A stretch of 9,779 bases of DNA from Chloroflexota bacterium. GTDB lineage: Bacteria > Chloroflexota > Limnocylindria > Limnocylindrales > CSP1-4. Below are positions 1 through 6,762 of this stretch, piece by piece; position 1 is the stretch's first letter, and the number at the start of each line of letters is the position of its first letter. Below the pieces are notes generated by a model. The model was not told the origin of the DNA. It did not search any database and saw only the letters and a program-made list of their open reading frames with translations. The stretch is taken from the NCBI GenBank assembly GCA_021801545.1, contig JAJYXX010000391.1, positions 1-9,779 on the forward strand, given 5' to 3'. Made by a program: the position numbers and the translations under genes.

Positions 1-1448
1 GCCGCTATGACGTCATCGGCCCGGAGCTGGCCCGGTTCAAGGACCGGGCCGGGCGCGACATGGTCCTGGCGATGACCCACGAGGAGGTGGTCGCCGGGCT
101 CCTCGCCGACATCGTCCGCTCGTATCGCCAGCTGCCCGTCCTCGTCTACCACTTCCAGACGAAGTTCCGCGACGAGCCACGCTCGCGGGGCGGGCTGATC
201 CGCGTCCGCGAGTTCGTCATGAAGGACTCGTACAGCTGCGATCGGGACGAGGCGGGCCTCGACCGCAGCTACTGGCTGCACCACGCGGCGTACAGCCGGA
301 TCTTCGAGCGGCTCGGCCTGAAGACGATCGCTGTCTCGTCGGACGTGGGGATGATGGGCGGCTCACAGGCCCACGAGTTCATGGTCCTCAACCCGGTCGG
401 CGAGGACGTCCTCGTCATCTGCGAGGCGTGCGGTCACTCGGCCAACCTCCAGGTCTCGCAGGTCCCCAAGCCCGAGCCGCCGGCCGAGACGCCGCTGCCG
501 CTCGCGGAGGTCGCGACCCCGGGGACGGCCACGATCGCGGATCTTGCCGCGTTCCTCGGTATCGGCACCGACCGGACGGCCAAGGCGACGTTCTTCGTCA
601 CCGGCGACGGTCACCTGGTCACGGCGATCGTGCGCGGTGACTTCGAGGTGAACGAGACGAAGCTCGTCAACGCGGTCAAGGCGGTGGGCGGCATCCGGCC
701 GGCCCACGTCGAGGAGATCAAGGCGGCGGGCATGGAGCCGGGCTACGGGTCGCCGATCGGGGCCCACGACACGCTCGTCGTCGTCGACGACCTCGTCGCC
801 CGCTCGGCGAACCTCATCGCCGGCGCGAACCGCGAGGGCTTCCACCTGCGCAACGTCAACGTCGGGCGCGACTTCGTGCCCAACCTCGTCGTCGACATCA
901 CGAACACCCGGGAGGGCGATCCCTGCCCGGCCTGCGGTGCCCCGCTCGTCCTGCGCAACGGGATCGAGGTCGGCAACATCTTCAAGCTCGGCACGAAGTA
1001 CACCGAGGCGTACGGCGCGCGCTACCTGGGCGAGGACGGCGGGCGCCACCCGATCGTCATGGGTTCGTACGGGATCGGCCTCGGCCGGAGCGTCGCCTGC
1101 ATCGTCGAGGAGCACCACGACGAGAAGGGGATCGTCTGGCCGCGCGAGGTCGCGCCGTATGCCGCCCACCTGGTGGCGATCGGGTCAGCCAGGGAGCCGC
1201 GCGTCACGGAGATCGCCGACCGACTCCACGAGATCGCGTTCGAGGCCGGCCGCGAGATCCTCTACGACGACCGCGACGAGTCGCCCGGGGTGAAGTTCAC
1301 CGACGCCGAACTGCTCGGCATGCCGACGATCCTGACCGTCAGCCCGCGCTCGCTCGCGGCGGGTGGCATCGAGGTGACCGACCGCGCGACCGGCGAGCGG
1401 ATCCTGGGCTCGATCGAGGACGTCGAAGCGGAGCTGGTGGGGCGCTAG
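1..1448 (+). CDS. proS: Prolyl-tRNA synthetase, bacterial type with editing (INS) domain; 5' end outside window
   Basis: This class II aminoacyl-tRNA synthetase charges tRNA-Pro with proline in the cytosol. The frame is open from base 3 (the first full codon gives Arg-Tyr-Asp) and ends at TAG 1446-1448. By memory of the E. coli enzyme roughly the first 85 residues are missing, so the true start lies upstream. Visible landmarks in order are THEE (bases 75-86), the motif 2 region QTKFRDE (156-176), and SQAHEF near 361-381. An inserted YbaK-like editing domain follows at about 523-885. Its Lys codon at 582-584 sits where the E. coli editing lysine is expected. Motif 3 GSYGIGLGR is at 1062-1088, followed by an anticodon-binding C-terminal domain. 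Two CxxC pairs (CEAC near 421 and CPAC near 922) could bind zinc, as in some other bacterial ProRS; that is inference. The histidine kinase gene starts 23 nt downstream, suggesting co-transcription. Identification is secure. Confidence 0.96.
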   Translation, partial: RYDVIGPELARFKDRAGRDMVLAMTHEEVVAGLLADIVRSYRQLPVLVYHFQTKFRDEPRSRGGLIRVREFVMKDSYSCDRDEAGLDRSYWLHHAAYSRIFERLGLKTIAVSSDVGMMGGSQAHEFMVLNPVGEDVLVICEACGHSANLQVSQVPKPEPPAETPLPLAEVATPGTATIADLAAFLGIGTDRTAKATFFVTGDGHLVTAIVRGDFEVNETKLVNAVKAVGGIRPAHVEEIKAAGMEPGYGSPIGAHDTLVVVDDLVARSANLIAGANREGFHLRNVNVGRDFVPNLVVDITNTREGDPCPACGAPLVLRNGIEVGNIFKLGTKYTEAYGARYLGEDGGRHPIVMGSYGIGLGRSVACIVEEHHDEKGIVWPREVAPYAAHLVAIGSAREPRVTEIADRLHEIAFEAGREILYDDRDESPGVKFTDAELLGMPTILTVSPRSLAAGGIEVTDRATGERILGSIEDVEAELVGR

Positions 1449-1471
1449 GCTGTGCCGGCCGTGAACGGACG

Positions 1472-2521
1472 ATGATCGGGCGATCGGCGAGCGACGAGGC
1501 ATACCTGGTCGAACAGCTGGCCGTCGGGGTCGTCCGGGTCGACGAGCGGCTGGTCGTCAGATCGGCGAACGCCGCCGCCCACGCCTTCGCTGACCGCCCG
1601 CCGGGCGGCATGATCGGGCGGTCGGTGATCGAGGCGTTCGTTGACCGGCGGATCGAGGAGATCGTGCGCACCGCGCGCGACGCCGGTTCGGCGACCGGCG
1701 AGCTCGTCCTTCGTCCCCCCACCGGCCCGACCGTCGTCGTCCGCGCCCGGCGCGCCCCGACCGGCGGCGTCTGGCTGATCATCGAGGACGTCAGCGACCT
1801 GCGCCGCCTCGAACGGATCCGGACCGAGTTCGTCGACAATCTGTCCCACGAGCTGCGGACGCCGCTGACGACGATCAGCCTGCTGGCCGAGGCGTTGGCG
1901 CGCGAGGCTGGCACCGCACCGGGCGGGATCCCGGCCCGGATGCGCGATCGGATCGCGAAGATCGAGGTCGAGACCGGCCATCTCAGCCAGATGGTGAACG
2001 AGCTGCTCGACCTGGCCCGGATCGAGGGCGGGGGACCGCTCGTCATGCTCGACAAGGTCGACCTGGGTCGACTTGCTCGGGCGGCTGTCGAGCGCCTCCG
2101 CTTGTTCGCCGATCGCCAGGGCGCCGAGCTCGCGGTCGAGGTCGAGGCGGACCTGCCGCTCGTCCGGGGCGACGAGGACCGCCTGGGCCAGGTGCTCGTG
2201 AACCTCCTCCACAACGCGGTGAAGTTCTCGCCGGGCGGGGGCCTCGTGACCGTCCGGGTGCGCCGGATGGGCGACGAGGTCGTCACCTCGGTCGAGGACC
2301 ACGGGGTCGGGATCGCACCGGCCGACCAGACCCGGATCTTCGAGCGCTTCTACAAGGCCGACCGGGCGCGAGTCCGGGGCGGCGGAGGGACCGGCCTCGG
2401 CCTGGCGATTGCGCGCCACATCGTCGAGAGCCATGGCGGCCGGATCTGGGTCACCTCCGAGGAGGGCCGCGGCTCGACCTTCTCGTTCTCGCTGCCGGTT
2501 GCCGGTCAGGAGGCCACATGA
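1472..2521 (+). CDS. Soluble PAS-domain sensor histidine kinase (PhoR/EnvZ-like HisKA type)
   Basis: A 349-residue ATP-dependent protein histidine kinase that should autophosphorylate and pass phosphate to a response regulator not present in this window. A PAS-like sensory domain spans about residues 10-108. It is followed by a HisKA dimerisation domain with H-box SHELRTPLT (phospho-acceptor His126). The HATPase domain shows N-box Asn248 in NLLHNAVKFSP, G1 box DHGVGI (Asp276), F-box IFERFY, and G2 box GTGLGLAI (306-313). There is no hydrophobic segment long enough to span a membrane and no signal peptide, so it is predicted cytosolic. ATG 1472 is the only good start: the nearby GTG at 1461 is in another frame and stops at once. 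Its SD is weak (GGAC), which fits coupling to proS 23 nt upstream. The stop overlaps the next ATG (ATGA), and that gene's AGGAGG (2508-2513) lies inside this one. The kinase call is firm; the signal and partner are unknown. Confidence 0.93.
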   Translation: MIGRSASDEAYLVEQLAVGVVRVDERLVVRSANAAAHAFADRPPGGMIGRSVIEAFVDRRIEEIVRTARDAGSATGELVLRPPTGPTVVVRARRAPTGGVWLIIEDVSDLRRLERIRTEFVDNLSHELRTPLTTISLLAEALAREAGTAPGGIPARMRDRIAKIEVETGHLSQMVNELLDLARIEGGGPLVMLDKVDLGRLARAAVERLRLFADRQGAELAVEVEADLPLVRGDEDRLGQVLVNLLHNAVKFSPGGGLVTVRVRRMGDEVVTSVEDHGVGIAPADQTRIFERFYKADRARVRGGGGTGLGLAIARHIVESHGGRIWVTSEEGRGSTFSFSLPVAGQEAT

Positions 2522-3264
2522 CAGCGCTGCACGTCGCGACGATCAACATCCGGAACCTGATGGACCGCTGGGACGAGCGCCTGCCGCTCCTGCTCGCCGA
2601 GATGGCCGCCCTCCAGCCGGACGTCCTCGGCGTCCAGGAGGTCGTCTATCCGATGCAGCAGGACCGGATCCTCGGCGCGGCCGGGGCCGGGCGCTACGCG
2701 ATCGTGCGGGGTCCGGCCGGTCGGCCGGAGTACGGCTGCTCGCTGCTCGTCCGGGAGCCGCTCGTGCCGACCGACGAGGCGCGCGTCGACCTCGGGCTCG
2801 GTCGCCAGGCGAACCGGGTGACGGTGGCGCTCGACGACGGCCGCCGGGTGATCGTCGCGACGACCCACCTCCACCACCCACCCGACGCCCACGCCGAGCG
2901 CGACGTCCAGGTCGCGACGCTCCTCGCCTGGCTCGACACGGCGCCGGCGGCGGACGCGGTGATCGTGACCGGCGACTTCAACGCCGACCCGCGCGAGCCA
3001 GGGTACGCCCGGATGGGCCGGGCCGGCTTCCGGTCCGCCGCGCTCGAGGCGAACGGTGCCGAACCGGCGGTCACCTGGCCGTCGGGGCTGATCGCCGAGG
3101 GGATGGACACTGACGGCGAGCCCGATTGCCTCGACTACATCTGGGTCCGGGGGACTATCCGGGTGCTCGACTGCCGGCTCGTCTTCGACCGACCTGCGGT
3201 CGGTGATCCCACCCTCTACCCGTCAGATCATTACGGGCTGTCCGCCCATCTCGAGATCGGATGA
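2518..3264 (+). CDS. Endonuclease/exonuclease/phosphatase (EEP, DNase I-like) family metal-dependent hydrolase
   Basis: A 248-residue member of the EEP superfamily, whose members hydrolyse phosphodiester or phosphomonoester bonds with a divalent metal. Substrates range from DNA to inositol phosphates and sphingomyelin, so the substrate here cannot be assigned. The full catalytic set can be matched: Asn10 (TINIRNL), Glu41 (GVQEV), His117 (TTHLHH), Asp153 and Asn155 (TGDFNAD), Asp206 (LDYIWV) and the terminal Asp237-His238 (PSDHYGL). There is no signal peptide or membrane segment, so it is probably cytosolic. The length is that of a bare EEP domain. The start is well supported: ATG 2518 follows AGGAGG (2508-2513) by 4 nt and overlaps the kinase stop. 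It in turn overlaps the next gene by 4 nt (ATGA at 3261-3264). Its tight pairing with a glycerophosphodiesterase suggests a role in phospholipid or phosphodiester turnover, but that is inference. Confidence 0.9.
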   Translation: MTALHVATINIRNLMDRWDERLPLLLAEMAALQPDVLGVQEVVYPMQQDRILGAAGAGRYAIVRGPAGRPEYGCSLLVREPLVPTDEARVDLGLGRQANRVTVALDDGRRVIVATTHLHHPPDAHAERDVQVATLLAWLDTAPAADAVIVTGDFNADPREPGYARMGRAGFRSAALEANGAEPAVTWPSGLIAEGMDTDGEPDCLDYIWVRGTIRVLDCRLVFDRPAVGDPTLYPSDHYGLSAHLEIG

Positions 3265-4013
3265 GCGACCGGATGCCCGGACGAGGCGCGGGCCGACCCG
3301 GGCCGGGCGCTGGCCAACGGACGCTCCGCCTCGCCCATCGGGGCGACCATCGTGCGGCGCCCGAGAACACGCTCGCCGCGCTGCGTGCCGCGCTCGCCGT
3401 ACCAGGTTGCGACGGGCTGGAGTTCGACGTCCGGCTGTCGCATGATCGCGTGCCGGTCCTCCTCCACGACGAGACGCTGGCGCGCGTCCAGGGTCGTCCC
3501 GGTCGGGCGGCCGACCTGACGGCGGCCGAGCTCGCCGCCTTCGGCGTCCCGACGCTGGCCGACGTCTTGGCGAACGTGCCGGGGACGGCCTTCCTCGACG
3601 TGGAGCTGAAAGTCGACGTGGGAGCCGTCGTCGTCGAGGTGCTGCGGGCCGGGCGCGGACCGCAGCTCGCCAGCGCCGTCGTCTCGTCGTTCGAGCCCTC
3701 GGCGCTGGCGTCGGTTCGGATGCTCGAGCCGACCTGGCCGTGCTGGCTGAACGCCGACGAGCCTTCGCCGGCCACGCTCGCGATCGCCCGGGAGCTCGGC
3801 TGCCGCGGTGTCTCCGTCGAGTGGCGGGCGATCGACGAGCCCGGACTGGAGCGCGCCCGGACGGCCGGCCTCGAGGTGGCGGCCTGGACGGTGACCGACC
3901 CGGGGGTGTACGAGCGCCTCGCTCGACTGGGTGTCGCGGCCGTCTGCGTCGAGGGAGCCGCGCTGGAACCAGACGGGACCCCCGATTCGCGGAGACGCTC
4001 GTCGCGTTCTTGA
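3261..4013 (+). CDS. Glycerophosphodiester phosphodiesterase (GDPD family)
   Basis: A 250-residue TIM-barrel phosphodiesterase that should cleave glycerophosphodiesters from phospholipid breakdown into sn-glycerol 3-phosphate plus an alcohol. Family residues seen are His26-Arg27 (AHRG), Glu35-Asn36-Thr37 (PENT), Glu54 and Asp56 (GLEFDV), His69 (LLHDETL), Glu115 and Lys117 (DVELK), and a late Trp209 in AAWTVTDP. This is the expected metal and substrate-binding set, so the enzyme looks active. The N-terminal 20 residues are Gly/Pro/Arg-rich rather than a signal peptide, so it is predicted cytosolic. ATG 3261 overlaps the previous stop by 4 nt and has no clear SD, which points to translational re-initiation. 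A second in-frame ATG at 3273 is possible. The C-terminus ends in an Arg/Ser-rich tail. It is the last gene of the proS-kinase-EEP-GDPD run; I see no convincing intrinsic terminator after it. Confidence 0.92.
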   Translation: MSDRMPGRGAGRPGPGAGQRTLRLAHRGDHRAAPENTLAALRAALAVPGCDGLEFDVRLSHDRVPVLLHDETLARVQGRPGRAADLTAAELAAFGVPTLADVLANVPGTAFLDVELKVDVGAVVVEVLRAGRGPQLASAVVSSFEPSALASVRMLEPTWPCWLNADEPSPATLAIARELGCRGVSVEWRAIDEPGLERARTAGLEVAAWTVTDPGVYERLARLGVAAVCVEGAALEPDGTPDSRRRSSRS

Positions 4014-4094
4014 TGCTCCATCGACCCGCCACGCCACGTGTGGGCCTGCTCGCTCGCGATGCAGCGGGCGGGCGCCGAGCTCCGCGAGGGAAGG

Positions 4095-4127
4095 CGTTCA
4101 CCATCCGGCACGTTCACCATCCGGCAC
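4095..4127. repeat. Perfect 16-bp tandem direct repeat, two copies
   Basis: The unit CGTTCACCATCCGGCA occupies 4095-4110 and again 4111-4126 with no mismatch, and the next base (C4127) continues the period. The repeat lies in the non-coding gap before the ROK regulator and ends one base before a candidate -35 box. It could be a pair of binding sites for a DNA-binding protein or a simple duplication; the sequence does not decide which. Confidence 0.9.
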
Positions 4128-4156
4128 TTGACGCGGCGGCACGTTTGTTGCATTTT
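4128..4156 (+). promoter_or_regulatory. Candidate sigma-70-type promoter of the ROK regulator
   Basis: TTGACG (4128-4133) matches 5 of 6 bases of the -35 consensus. A 17-nt spacer separates it from CATTTT (4151-4156), a poor -10 (3 of 6) but in the only AT-rich patch of the region. Transcription would start near 4163, giving a leader of about 45 nt before the TTG start at 4209. The -10 is the weak element of this call. Confidence 0.5.
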
Positions 4157-4176
4157 TCCACAAACAATTGTTGTGG
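4143..4176. promoter_or_regulatory. Nested inverted repeats, candidate ROK operator
   Basis: The perfect 10-bp palindrome AACAATTGTT (4163-4172) is flanked by CCAC (4158-4161) and GTGG (4173-4176), which are complementary with a one-base offset, giving CCACAAACAATTGTTGTGG. A second overlapping inverted repeat pairs GTTTGTTG (4143-4150) with CCACAAAC (4158-4165) at 7 of 8 positions across a 7-nt spacer containing the candidate -10. ROK regulators generally bind AT-rich inverted repeats. Placement over the -10 and the expected start point fits autorepression. The assignment to this ROK protein is inference. Confidence 0.5.
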
Positions 4177-4196
4177 TCCCCAACATACCCCTGCCC

Positions 4197-4204
4197 AAGG
4201 GAGG
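4197..4204 (+). promoter_or_regulatory. Ribosome binding site that sets a TTG start for the ROK gene
   Basis: AAGGGAGG ends 4 nt before TTG 4209, which is in the ROK reading frame. No ATG or GTG in that frame has a comparable SD. The in-frame ATG at 4038 would run translation through the tandem repeat, the promoter and the operator-like palindrome, and would add residues unlike a ROK N-terminus. Confidence 0.8.
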
Positions 4205-4208
4205 CCCA

Positions 4209-5510
4209 TTGCCGGACATCGGCCAGCCAGCGGCCAGCTCCGATCGTCTGCTCGGGGCGGGGACCGAGGATGTTCGCCGCCGGAACCTGAGCGCGCTCCT
4301 TCGCCACGTCCATGTCCGCGGGCCGAGCTCGCGGTCGGAGTTGACCGTGGCGACGGGCCTCAACCGGAGCACGATCGCTACCCTCGTGGCGGAGCTCATG
4401 GCTCGCGGGCTCGTCCGTGAGCGGCTGCCGGATCCGCGAGGTGCGCCCGGCCGGCCTTCGCCGCTCGTCGAGGTCCGCCACGACGGCGTGGCGGTCCTGG
4501 CCACGGAGATCTTCGCCGACTCGCTGGCGGCGGCCGTCGTCGGGCTGGGCGGACGGGTCCTGGCCCATCGGCGGGTCGACAGGACACGCGCCTGGCGGTC
4601 GCCCGAGGCGACGGTCGCCGAGCTCGCGGGGGTCGCTCGCGCGCTCATCGAGGACGGGCCGCCCGAGAGGCGGATCGTCGGGGTCGGCGTCACTGTGGCC
4701 GGGCTCGTTCGGCTCGCCGACGGGTTCGTCGCGATCGCCCCGCCTCTCGGCTGGCGCGACGTTGCGCTCGCCTCTCTCGTCCGCTCCGCGCTGCCGATCG
4801 ACGCTCCCGTCCACGTCGGGAACGATGCCGACCTTGCGGCGCTGGCGGAGCATACCCGTGGGGCGGGCGCGGGGCAAGACGACTTCCTCCTCCTGTGGGG
4901 CGAGGTCGGCGTCGGCGGCGGCATCGTCGCCAACGGGCGGGCCGTACTGGGACGTACCGGCTACGCGGGTGAGGTCGGCCACCTGCCGGTGGACCCCGAA
5001 GGCGCCGTCTGCCCATGCGGTTCGCGCGGCTGTTGGGAGACCCGGGTCGGCGAGGACGCGCTCCTGCGGCTCGCCGGTCTCAGCGACCGACCAGACGCCC
5101 GACAGGCCGTCGATGAGGTCCTCGCCGGGGCGGCCGCCGGCGACGCCCGTGCGCTCGCAGCGGTGTCCGAGGTCGGTCGCTGGCTGGGCATTGGGCTGGC
5201 CGGCCTCGTGAACGTCCTCGCGCCGGGGCGGGTGGCGCTCGCCGGCGTCCTCGCCCGGCTCTATCCGCACGTCCGGGAGGTTGTTGCGCGCGAGCTCGAC
5301 CGGCGGGTGATGGCGGCTCCTCGGGCCGACATCGAGATCGTCGCGGCCGAGCTGGGCGCCGAAGGTCCCCTCCTGGGGGCGGCCGAACTGGCCTGGTCGC
5401 CGATCCTCGACGATCCCACGACCGTGCCGGTCCTGGTGACCGGCCGGGAGGGGCGGTCGTGGCGCCGCAGCCGAGCGATGGAGGAGGTGATGCCCGGAAG
5501 ACCCAGGTGA
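4209..5510 (+). CDS. ROK-family transcriptional regulator (XylR/NagC-like sugar-responsive repressor)
   Basis: A 433-residue protein from the TTG start. A winged helix-turn-helix lies at about residues 26-71 (NLSALLRHV, then SRSELTVATGLNRSTIATLV) and is followed by a ROK sugar-kinase-like domain. The ROK zinc motif is present: His258 in GEVGHLPV and cysteines 268, 270 and 275 in CPCGSRGCWE. GNDAD (Asp206) corresponds to the kinase catalytic Asp region. The N-terminal ATP-phosphate motif of true ROK kinases (DxGGT) is not seen; the equivalent stretch reads LATEIFADSLAAAVV. That argues for a non-enzymatic sugar-sensing repressor, as in XylR-type proteins. It lies 124 nt upstream of xylF on the same strand, so the likely job is control of the xylFGH transporter and of itself, with a sugar (xylose or a relative) as inducer. 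The effector is inference. The start choice rests on the SD at 4197-4204. Confidence 0.9.
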   Translation: MPDIGQPAASSDRLLGAGTEDVRRRNLSALLRHVHVRGPSSRSELTVATGLNRSTIATLVAELMARGLVRERLPDPRGAPGRPSPLVEVRHDGVAVLATEIFADSLAAAVVGLGGRVLAHRRVDRTRAWRSPEATVAELAGVARALIEDGPPERRIVGVGVTVAGLVRLADGFVAIAPPLGWRDVALASLVRSALPIDAPVHVGNDADLAALAEHTRGAGAGQDDFLLLWGEVGVGGGIVANGRAVLGRTGYAGEVGHLPVDPEGAVCPCGSRGCWETRVGEDALLRLAGLSDRPDARQAVDEVLAGAAAGDARALAAVSEVGRWLGIGLAGLVNVLAPGRVALAGVLARLYPHVREVVARELDRRVMAAPRADIEIVAAELGAEGPLLGAAELAWSPILDDPTTVPVLVTGREGRSWRRSRAMEEVMPGRPR

Positions 5511-5530
5511 GCATCCAGTCCCGACGCAGG

Positions 5531-5560
5531 TTGACCCCCGCTTCCGGCTGCCGCTAGAGT
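5531..5560 (+). promoter_or_regulatory. Candidate promoter of the xylFGH operon
   Basis: TTGACC (5531-5536, 5 of 6 to consensus) and TAGAGT (5555-5560, 4 of 6) are separated by 18 nt in the gap between the ROK gene and xylF. Transcription would start near 5567, leaving a leader of about 70 nt. This is the best promoter-like pair in that gap. Read-through from the ROK gene is also possible because no terminator is visible between them. Confidence 0.6.
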
Positions 5561-5594
5561 GGGCTTTCCCCGGCGAGCGGACTGGGACGCCGAG

Positions 5595-5608
5595 TCGAGG
5601 TCACTCGA
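5595..5608. promoter_or_regulatory. Short inverted repeat in the xylF leader, possible operator
   Basis: TCGAG (5595-5599) and CTCGA (5604-5608) are perfect inverted copies around GTCA, lying between the candidate promoter and the xylF SD. At 5-bp arms in GC-rich DNA this may be chance. It does not resemble the AACAATTGTT palindrome before the ROK gene. It could be an operator, a small RNA hairpin, or nothing. Confidence 0.25.
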
Positions 5609-5622
5609 TCTAGCGACCATTG

Positions 5623-5628
5623 AGGAGG
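5623..5628 (+). promoter_or_regulatory. Ribosome binding site that favours GTG 5635 for xylF
   Basis: AGGAGG sits 6 nt before GTG 5635, which is normal spacing, and 12 nt before ATG 5641. The in-frame TTG at 5620 overlaps the SD itself, so it cannot use it. Confidence 0.8.
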
Positions 5629-5634
5629 AGAAAC

Positions 5635-6735
5635 GTGAACATGCGCACGACCCGGCTCGCCGCTGTCGCAGCGACCGCGGCCATCGTGGTCGCCGCCTGC
5701 GGCACCGGTGGTGGCGGCGGAGACAAGATCGCTCTGCTCCTGCCCGAGAAGCAGACGGCCCGTTACGAAGCGGCCGACCGGCCGTATTTTGAGGCGAAGT
5801 TCAAGGAGCTCTGCCCGGGCAAGGAGATCATCTACAACAACGCGAGCGAGGATGCTGCCGCCCAGCAGCAGCAGGCGGAAGCCGCCCTCACGGCCGGCGC
5901 GGACGTGCTCGTCCTCGACCCCGTCGACGGCAAGGCCGCCAAGGCGATCGTCGAGAAGGCGAAGGAGAAGAAGGTCCCGGTCATCAGCTACGACCGGCTG
6001 ACCCAGGGCGACATCGACTACTACATCTCGTTCGACAACGAGCAGGTCGGCAAGCTCCAGGCCGAGGCGCTCGTCGCCAAGCTCGTGGCGGACGGCAACC
6101 CGACGGGCCCGATCGTCATGATCAACGGCTCGCCCAAGGACAACAACGCGCTCCTCTTCAACAAGGGCGCGAAGGGTGTCTTCGAGGCGAAGGGCGTCGT
6201 CATCGCCAAGGAGGACTCGGCCGCGAACTGGAAGCCGGAGGAGGCTCAGGCCCTGATGGACCAGTTCATCACCGCCCTCGGCAAGGACGGCTTCGTGGCC
6301 GTCTACGCGGCGAACGACGGCACCTCGGGCGGCGCCCAGGCCGCGATGAAGGCCGCGGGCATCGATCCCAAGACCAAGCCCAGCACCGGCCAGGACGCTG
6401 AGACGGCGGCGATCCAGCGGATCATCGCCGGCGAGCAGTACATGACGGTCTACAAGGCGATCAAGCCCGAAGCGGAGGCAGCGGCGCAGCTCGCCTGCGA
6501 CCTTCTGACCGGCAAGGCGATCGATGTCGCCGCGGTAACCGGTGGCAAGACCGTCAAGAACGACACGAAGGACGTGCCGTCGATCCTCCTGATCCCGATC
6601 GCGGTCACCCGCGACGGAGCCGTCGCGGGCACGAAGTCGGTGAAGGATTCGGTCATCGCCGACAAGTTCACTCCCGTCGCGGACCTCTGCACGGGGGACT
6701 ACGCGAAGTTCTGCACCGAGCTCGGGATCCAGTGA
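5635..6735 (+). CDS. xylF: D-xylose-type ABC transporter substrate-binding lipoprotein
   Basis: A 366-residue periplasmic-binding-type protein, exported and lipid-anchored, that captures a pentose (probably xylose) for the XylGH importer. The N-terminus has Arg residues, a short Ala/Val-rich core and the lipobox VAAC with Cys22, then a Gly-rich linker. Family stretches close to E. coli XylF are VISYDRLTQ (Asp120), DIDYYISFDNEQVG, GSPKDNNALLF, NWKPEEA (Trp199), GQDAE (252-256) and MTVYK (270-274). These make the XylF branch more likely than the ribose or galactose-binding relatives, although the exact sugar is not proven. GTG 5635 is the preferred start from SD spacing; ATG 5641 is the alternative. 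It is first in the operon, and a strong stem-loop follows its stop. Such an arrangement commonly yields more binding protein than ATPase and permease. Confidence 0.93.
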   Translation: MNMRTTRLAAVAATAAIVVAACGTGGGGGDKIALLLPEKQTARYEAADRPYFEAKFKELCPGKEIIYNNASEDAAAQQQQAEAALTAGADVLVLDPVDGKAAKAIVEKAKEKKVPVISYDRLTQGDIDYYISFDNEQVGKLQAEALVAKLVADGNPTGPIVMINGSPKDNNALLFNKGAKGVFEAKGVVIAKEDSAANWKPEEAQALMDQFITALGKDGFVAVYAANDGTSGGAQAAMKAAGIDPKTKPSTGQDAETAAIQRIIAGEQYMTVYKAIKPEAEAAAQLACDLLTGKAIDVAAVTGGKTVKNDTKDVPSILLIPIAVTRDGAVAGTKSVKDSVIADKFTPVADLCTGDYAKFCTELGIQ

Positions 6736-6762
6736 CAACCGGGTCCTAGTCCTGCACCATTG

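Noticed and set aside
1449..1471. Separate promoter for the histidine kinase
   Set aside because: The gap after proS is only 23 nt and contains no promoter-like pair; co-transcription is simpler.
1445..2434. Minus-strand open frames of more than 300 codons opposite the histidine kinase
   Set aside because: The plus-strand kinase has every expected motif. The antisense translations are low-complexity Arg/Asp/Ala-rich strings without SD or family motifs.
4048..4088. Possible hairpin after the GDPD gene (GCTCG/CGAGC or CTCGCG/CGCGAG)
   Set aside because: The arms are 5-6 bp with loops above 20 nt and no T-run, so it is not distinguishable from chance in GC-rich DNA and is not called a terminator.
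3155..4933. Minus-strand open frame of 592 codons spanning EEP, GDPD and the ROK promoter region
   Set aside because: Its composition is Ser/Arg/Pro-rich shadow sequence, and it overlaps three confident genes and a non-coding control region.
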